64,000 bases of DNA. Source: Drosophila miranda (Eukaryota; Arthropoda; Insecta; Diptera; Drosophilidae). The first letter of the stretch is position 1. Every line of letters begins with the position of its first letter. A model generated the notes under the pieces. That model was not told the DNA's origin and ran no database searches. It worked only from the letters and a program-made list of their open reading frames with translations. The stretch spans positions 1,054,001-1,118,000 of the forward strand of contig NW_022881614.1 in NCBI RefSeq assembly GCF_003369915.1. Direction: 5' to 3'. Of this stretch, positions 57,577-64,000 are shown one piece after another. Position numbers and translations under genes: made by a program.

Positions 57577-58132
57577 CTGAAAGCAAGAATGAAAAAAATA
57601 GAAAAAAAGTGTTTAAGAAATGGTTAATCGATCAGTTATGGAATTGCCTGGCAACAAAAATTGTGTTTGCGATTTCGCAATGCCGAATGTTGGCCGAAAG
57701 TTATTTTTACTGGCCAATACCTCACATTTTATTACTCTGTTTTGCAGCTAAAAATACTCTCGTGCCTCTGCCTGCCCTGCCTGCCGCAGGGAAGGAGAAG
57801 GACAAAGATCTCCTGCTCCAGGACCAGCAGTCGCTTCTTGTTGTCCCGCAAAACATTGGCCAGCTTATCGCGCCGCTGCTTCTGCCGCTCAATGGTCGCT
57901 GCTCGAGCTGAAAGCAAGAATGAAAAAAATAGAAAAAAAGTGTTTAAGAAATGGTTAATCGATCAGTTATGGAATTGCCTGGCAACAAAAATTGTGTTTG
58001 CGATTTCGCAATGCCGAATGTTGGCCGAAAGTTATTTTTACTGGCCAATACCTCACATTTTATTACTCTGTTTTGCAGCTAAAAATACTCTCGTGCCTCT
58101 GCCTGCCCTGCCTGCCGCAGGGAAGGAGAAGG
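57497..58132 (-). repeat. 305-bp internal duplication in Tab2 (unit B)
   Basis: Same structure as 51240-51875, showing that the small duplication preceded the large one. Confidence 0.9.
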
Positions 58133-58539
58133 TTCGGTTCGGTTCATAAACAGAATTTATATTTAAAGCGAAAGATAAATTTAGTGAAAATGCGTAAGCA
58201 GAGCATGGGAAGAGCCACAGCACAACCGAAAATCAATCTAATAATAATTTATGTCTACGAAAGAAAATCGGTAACAAAAAAATTATGTATATTATTTTGC
58301 TCAATATAACGGAATTAACGAAAGGTATGCGACGAATATGCATTATTTTTCCAATAAAATTTGTTTTGGAAAAAGTTTAAAATTTAGTAGCGTATATGTA
58401 AATAATCATAATATCATTCTTTAATAAAATGGAAATAATTCACACATCTCTACAAAGCTGTATTTAAATATTATTTCGAGCGCAAGTATAAATTGGAGAG
58501 GGGGTAGAGTGGGTGGGGCTTGTCATTGATTGATAGCAT

Positions 58540-58664
58540 CAAAGACTATACAATACCAAGATGTTGCATGAGCGACCAAAAAGCTGTTCTATGGCGGGTC
58601 CTAACATTAGGACCCAAAAGGCACGAGGGAGCGCGCGGGGTTTCAATTCCCTTTTCGCCTGTAC
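58540..58664 (+). repeat. 125-bp copy of the unidentified gene fragment (unit B)
   Basis: Identical to 52283-52407. Confidence 0.85.
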
Positions 58665-59230
58665 CATGATGCAATTATTACTTGCTGTTATACCCATTTT
58701 CTATGTGAAAAATGTACAATTATTTTTGTTTGTTATTAAAAAAATTGATATTGAATTTCTTTATGCCTTTTTGTTTTGTACTTATTAACAGCTACCCAAA
58801 TAAAAATATAAAATAAATCAAGAAAACACGTGTTGAAAAAAAACGTCATTCAAAGCAATGCACATATAGCCATTTTACTAAGGTATAGGGAAAAAAAAGT
58901 TGAAAAGCGAAGCTATTCCAACTTTGAACTTAGAAATTGAACTGGAAAATAATTCTGTTGAATTTATTGAGCCCGAAATTGATGCAGATAGAGAAGTATC
59001 TATTTGCGAAAAATGTAAAAAAAATTCTAAGTCAAATAACTTTTATAAAAAGAAATGCAACAGGCTTCTGGCAGAAATAAAAAAGTTAAAAAAATAACTT
59101 AAATCTAAAAAATATATTCCCAAAAATAAAAAGTATGTTGTCAGTCAGAAAATAATAAATAATAAATAAATAGTCAATAAATAATACAACCAACGGCTTT
59201 TTGAACCAAAACAGAACACCAAGATAAACC
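58665..59230 (+). mobile_element. P-element-like remnant with THAP-domain fragment (unit B)
   Basis: Copy of 52408-52973 with a few substitutions (VEFIEPEIDADREV for VKFIEPEIDAEKEV). Confidence 0.55.
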
Positions 59231-60039
59231 AAACGAGGGGGAACGTTGTGAGTTGCTGCGGACACCGCAACTCTACAGTTATACCCGATACTAAGTCAGT
59301 ATGGCTCTCCTCCAGCAGACGCTGCTAATATTAAACGACACGACAAAGAGTGCGTGCGAGAGAGACAGAAAATCAGTCTGAGCGTGACGTTGGGCGCTGC
59401 GTAGCCACTGCAAATTGATTTGTTCCTTTTGGCTATAAAAATTATCTGATCTGGTCCAGATTCAGCAATCTGATAGATATGGTCGTTATCTATGATTCTG
59501 CTTCTGATTTTCTCGAATCTGCAATATTGTGGATGCAACAGATTTTCGTCCTTTGTGGGGGCGGAAGGGGGTGGGGCGAAATTCTGAGATATACGTTTTA
59601 TAGTGAGATCTAACAGAAGTGCGGATACCAAATTTGGTTACTCTAGCCTTAATAGTCTCTGAGATTTGTGGATGCCCCAGATTTTCGTTCTTTGCGGGGG
59701 CGGAAGGGGGTGTGGGGAAATTTGAACACGAAACGGTCAAGGTCCGATATCACAGGAGTGTGGATACCAAATTTGGCAGTGACATATCACAGAAGTCTGG
59801 ATCCAAAACATCGTTACTCTAGCTCTTATAGTCTTTGAGCACTAGGCGCTGAAGGGGACGGACAGACGGATGGACGGACAGACGGACAGACAGACATGGC
59901 TCCATCGACTCGGCTATTGATGCTGATCAAGAATATATATCCTTTATGGGGTCGGAAACGATTCCTTCTGGACGTTACACACATCCACTTTTACCACAAA
60001 TCTAATATACCCCAATACTCATTTTGAGTATCGGGTATA
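59231..60039 (-). mobile_element. Helitron-like / ISY-like repeat, copy D (unit B)
   Basis: Copy of 52974-53782. Confidence 0.75.
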
Positions 60040-60294
60040 AAAATCGGACCATCCAAATTCAAGTCGAGCATCAATGTGCCACTGTAGATGCCGCTGTCTC
60101 TTTCTTCTCCAGCCCTGATTCCTATCAGCTCTCTCCAAAACCGCCCCTAACACCACACTACCGTTTCCAGGATTACTCCGCCGAAACGGGAGTGCCAAGC
60201 TGGCGGGCTTTTTCAATTAAGGGGCCCCAAACGTAGGCCATCGCCCACACCCTGAGATTGAGAGTCTCTGGCTCCATCGACTGAGATGCCTGGG

Positions 60295-61731
60295 CTACTG
60301 CTTCAGATCCTTTGCGTGAAACACCCCAATACGTGAGCCTTGCAACGTCTCCAGCTCGTACAGACTGTTGCCCATACTCCGGATCACTCGGCACTTGACG
60401 TATTTTGGGCTGAACTTCGCGTTGATGTTGTTTTTAAATTTGCTCAACACGAAATTCCGCTTATATATCTCCTGACCCGGTGAGTACCTAATTTCTCGAG
60501 CTTTTCGATTATACCTGTTCTTCGCTCTGTTGTAGGCTTCATGAGAGTTTCCTCGGACCTCATCTCGGACTATCTCCATCTTGTCACTCCTCGCCAAGGG
60601 TGACATTTGTGCATCATTTAGGGCGCCCAGTCTGCGTGCCAATTTATAATCTCGGCCGCTAGTAAACATGTGCTGCCCAAACAACACAAAGTATGGCGAC
60701 GTCCCGATACCCGTGTGTATAGCGCTCCTAGCCACACACTGGATCTCCGTCAGCTTCTCGTCCCAGCGCGTGTGATCCTCACTAGCGTATGTCCTTATTG
60801 CTGCCAGTACAGTCTGGTTCACTCGTTCGGCCGCGTTCGCCTGCGGTGCATAGTTCCCCGACTTCAGGTGCGCTATGCTTCTTCTGTCCAGGAATTAAGA
60901 GAATTCAGCAGACACAAATTGCTTTCCATTATCGGTATGCACTATTTCAGGCACGCCAAACTGCGCGAAGACCTCGGCGTGCAAGAATCGGATCACGGCC
61001 GAAGACGTCGCCTTAGGCAAAGCCTTCAACCAGACATATCTGGACATGTGATCGAGGACTATTAGTATGACCACATTGCCACTTCGAGTCCTCGGGTATG
61101 GACCCAGGAAATCCAGGTACAGTTTTTGAATCGGCCTCTCGGTTCTGGTTTCGGCCCCCATGAGTGGACGGTGAACCTGTGTTGAATGTTTTGTTTCTTT
61201 CCCCTTCACCTGCACGGTCATCCGGGGCCAATAATAGAACTGTCGCAGCCGTCCCAGTGTCCTCGCGATTCCTCCATGCATTGCCACATCGCTGTCGTGA
61301 GCCTGTTGGATCAGTGTGCTCGTCAGGGCTTCCGGGATCCATAGCTTCCACGAAAACTCCTCTAATTCCGGCCGGCCAAATTGTGTGCGCTTAAACAGCA
61401 GTCCTTCCTCCACCTTCAGGTCTGGGAATTCATCCTCATCGCTCTGGACCGACTCAATTTTTCTTCGGTATTCTTCATCCTCGAAGGCTGTGGTGTCGAA
61501 CTCCAGCAAGTCGATAGCGTCCACGTCAAAGGGACGTGACAGCATATCGGCGACGATATTTTCCTTTCCTTTGCGGTGCTCGATTTCGAAGTCATAAGCC
61601 TGGAGAGCCAACGACCACCTGGCTAGCCTCCCATCCAGTGCTTTGAATCGCATGAGCCACTGCAAACTCGCGTGATCTGTTATCACCGTGAATGGCATCA
61701 GTTCTCTATGGCTCTTACCGCCGCCAGACAC
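60295..61731 (-). pseudogene. G2 RNase H end and integrase, interrupted
   Basis: RNase H tail (DHASLQWLM, ENIVADMLSRP), a spacer lacking an intact HHCC finger (HGGIARTLGRLRQFYYWP remains; the Cys pair is not seen), and the integrase core (DFLGPYPRT, DHMSRYVWLKALP, HTDNGKQF). A stop TAA at about 60895 comes after SAEFS. The C-terminal domain then reads NQTVLAAIRTYA ... SMGNSLYELETLQGSRIGV. Confidence 0.75.
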
Positions 61732-63662
61732 TCCTTCTCTGGCACGCTATAGTTGAGCTGTGCCCCTCTTAGCTTCGCCGAAAAGAATGCGATCGGGTGC
61801 TCTGCTCCTTCATCATCCCTCTGGAAGATAACTGCTCCAATCCCCACGTGGCTCGCATCACACTGGATGAAGAAGTGCTTCTTAAAGTCTGGGTGATGTA
61901 GCACGGGGGCACTGGTAAGTGCTTTTTTGAGCTCCTCGAACGATTTTCCTGCCTCCTCCGTCAGCTTAAATTGCCCTTTTCCTTTCAGACAGTCTGTCAG
62001 AGGAGCCGAGAGTGCCGATAAATTTCGGATAAACCGCCGATACCAGCCAGCTGTCCCCAAAAATCTCCGGATTTGTCTCACGTTCCTTGGCATTGGTATT
62101 TGGGTGATCGCCTGTACTTTCTCCGGATCTGTCCTAAGTGCGCCGTCGCCTACGATGTACCCTAAATACTTTAAATATTTATAGCCGAATTTCGATTTTT
62201 TTCTTCCAATTGTCAGGTTTGCCTCCTTGAGACACTTGGCCACTTCCTCTAACAGGTGTATATGCTCCTCAAACGTCCGGGAAATAACTAGTAGATCGTC
62301 TAAGTATACAAAGACATGGCTTCGGAGTCGTTGTGGAATTACTCGATCCATCAACCGACACAGCCGTTGGGCTGCATTGCACAACCCGAAGGGCATCGAT
62401 TTAAATTGATAGAGCGGTCTGCCCGGCACCGTGAATGCTGTGTACGTCCGACTTTCAGGCTCCAGCTCTATCTGCCAAAATGCGTGCTTTAAACCGATGC
62501 TGCTGATGTTCACCGTATCCTCTACGCGGCTCAGAATTGACTCGATGCTCTGCAGCGGGTAAGCATCCTTCACGGTTAATTTGTTTAGTTTCCGCGCATC
62601 CAGACACAATCGGTTTTTTCCCGGCTTACGTACCAGCGTCATGCGGTTGCTCCACGGGCTCTCGCTGGTTTCGATGACTCCGAGGCGCAACATTTCGTCC
62701 ACCTCGGCAAACAACAGCTCTTGCACCGCGGGAGACACCGGGTAGAATCGCTCCTTTACGGGTACGGCTCCCTCGATTAATTGAATTTCGTGCCTTTCGA
62801 GCGTCGTTCTTCCCAAACCATGTGTGTCGAATGCCCTGAAGTTGTTCTTCACCTGGTCCAGATGTGTCTGCTGCGTGTGCGTCAATTCGTGCGGTTCCGT
62901 TGGTCTACTCCTAGTCAGCACCTCAGCATCAATTTCGGCTAATTCCTTGTGTCGTTCTAGGCCTACTATATGCGGAGCCAGACCAAACTTCCGCCAGAAA
63001 TCGACCCCTAGGTACAGCGGTTGTTTCAGCGAGGGACACAGGAACAACTCCATAGTCTGCTTCTGGCCTCCATACGTCATTACTGTCGACACATGTCCCA
63101 GTATTTTATGAGGAGTGCCGCCCGCTGTTTGTACTGAGAATTTCTTTATGTCTTGAAGTTTCAGCTCCAATTCTCCTATCAGTTCCAGGCCACCTTTCCC
63201 CAGAGGGCTCACCGATGCCCCTGTATCCAGTAGTCCCATCAGCGTCCTCGGGCCCAACTTCACTCGTGCGAATGGCCTGTCATCCTGACGAATTGCCGAG
63301 TGGACTGCAGAACACACCTGGAGCCGCCTTCTCTTTCGCCCCTGAAACCTGTCCCGAGCCCGCTGTGCTCTGACTGCTCCCGTTCGGATACTCTCATCGA
63401 GTTCGTCCCCCATTATCCGATTCCTGGCCCGTTCGTACTGCCGCTGTCTTTCCTTTATCGGCTTGCGCTCGGACCATCTAGCTTCGGGTAATACCGCTTG
63501 GTTAACCTTATATATGGTAGTGTAAATATTCTTATTGCTACTTCTTTCCTTAGGGGTATCTAATTTAACGTTGGAGGGCCTATCTATTGGCTGCTTCGCG
63601 GCGACGTGGAACTCGACTCCTCTAATTGCGTCGTGCTCCTTTTCGCGTTTCCCGGCCGACAT
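61698..63662 (-). pseudogene. G2 protease, reverse transcriptase and RNase H, with a lost RT catalytic Asp
   Basis: Protease LLDTGASVSPLG near residue 147. Reverse transcriptase: motif A reads SSIGLKHAFWQIEL, with Gly (GGT, 62493-62495) where the catalytic Asp is expected; motif C YLDDLLV is intact. RNase H follows (FIQCDASHVGIGAV). The frame ends at AAVRAIEN, where a 1-base loss shifts the rest of RNase H into the next frame (HASLQWLMRF onward). RT is therefore doubly dead. Confidence 0.8.
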
Positions 63663-64000
63663 TTAGGGCATTTAGGGAGGATGACCCCGGCCAGCCCGCA
63701 CTTGTAGCAGAACAGGTTACGCACGGCCGACTCACACTCAAAATAGGTGTGACCCGGCTGAGCGCAATTCCAGCACTTCAGCTGGGTGCGGTCGCCTCCG
63801 GATTCCCTCGTCCTATGGACAGCATCCAATGCCTCGGTCTGTTCCTCCGGGTCGTGAGTGCTCGCATCCAATTCATGTACTTTGTGCTCTTCCCTGCGCC
63901 TACTACCCCCATGGTCTAGACCGATCTTTGTCCATCGCGTCGCCAGCAGTTTCTCGGCGTCCGCACACTCTTCTCGCAGCTTCTGTAGATTTGGTATCTG

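Larger units (their letters stand above)
54871..61117. repeat. Tandem duplication, unit B
   Basis: Head-to-tail second copy. The junction 54871-54873 (TAC) is shared by the end of one unit and the start of the next, i.e. 3-4 bp microhomology. Confidence 0.95.
60078..64000 (-). mobile_element. Gypsy G2 (Osvaldo/Ulysses-like), long pol, runs off the window
   Basis: Minus-strand element with truncated 3' LTR (60078-60152), integrase, RNase H, reverse transcriptase, protease and the end of gag (zinc knuckles at 63850-63670). The 5' LTR lies outside. It is the only copy here that keeps pol, and it supplies the sequence deleted in G1 and G3. Confidence 0.88.

Overview
The window is Drosophila-type nuclear DNA. 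Short introns with GT/AG borders, fly orthologues (Pus3, Fbxo42, MED16, EndoB, Tab2), a P element with its typical 31-bp inverted ends and 8-bp target duplication, and a copia element primed by the half-molecule of initiator tRNA-Met all point there. The repeat families suggest the obscura group, but I cannot prove that from sequence alone.

Layout. 1-2043: two-PDZ-domain gene (+). 2622-5563: tRNA pseudouridine synthase Pus3 (-), broken by a 1.2-kb tandem duplication. 5840-10870: LINE (-) with a 12-bp target duplication. 11552-13724: F-box/Kelch Fbxo42 (+). 13998-15270: PIP49/FAM69/DIA1-like secretory kinase-like gene (-). 16.1-21.3 kb: BTB/PHR gene (+), with a Helitron-like repeat and a nested Tc1 element in its 5' intron. 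22120-24514: MED16 (+), a clear pseudogene. 25949-28120: EndoB (+), intact. 29316-31585: RRM/F-box/LRR gene (-), broken. From 31.9 kb to the end the DNA is mostly mobile elements: Helitron-like repeat, P element carrying a copia element (33253-36430), a second full-length copia with LTRs (37687-41771), a pol-deleted Osvaldo/Ulysses-like gypsy (42401-47498), and then a 6.25-kb tandem duplication (48614-54870 and 54871-61117). Each unit of that duplication carries a 5'-truncated Tab2, a gypsy 3' end, a P-like THAP remnant and a Helitron-like copy. It is followed by the long pol of another gypsy copy (61118-64000, continuing past the edge).

Interpretation. Of the host genes only EndoB and the BTB/PHR gene read cleanly. 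Pus3, Fbxo42, MED16, the kinase-like gene, the F-box/LRR gene and the PDZ gene each carry frameshifts, nonsense codons, a lost splice donor or a partial duplication, and Tab2 lacks its 5' half. Many degenerating single-copy genes, fresh tandem duplications and nested transposons are what one expects of a non-recombining region such as a young Y or neo-Y chromosome (the D. miranda neo-Y is the best-known example). This is inference. A caveat is that most of the single-base lesions fall in short homopolymers, where assembly error is also possible. The two in-frame TAG codons (MED16 and the F-box gene) and the duplication breakpoints are not of that type.
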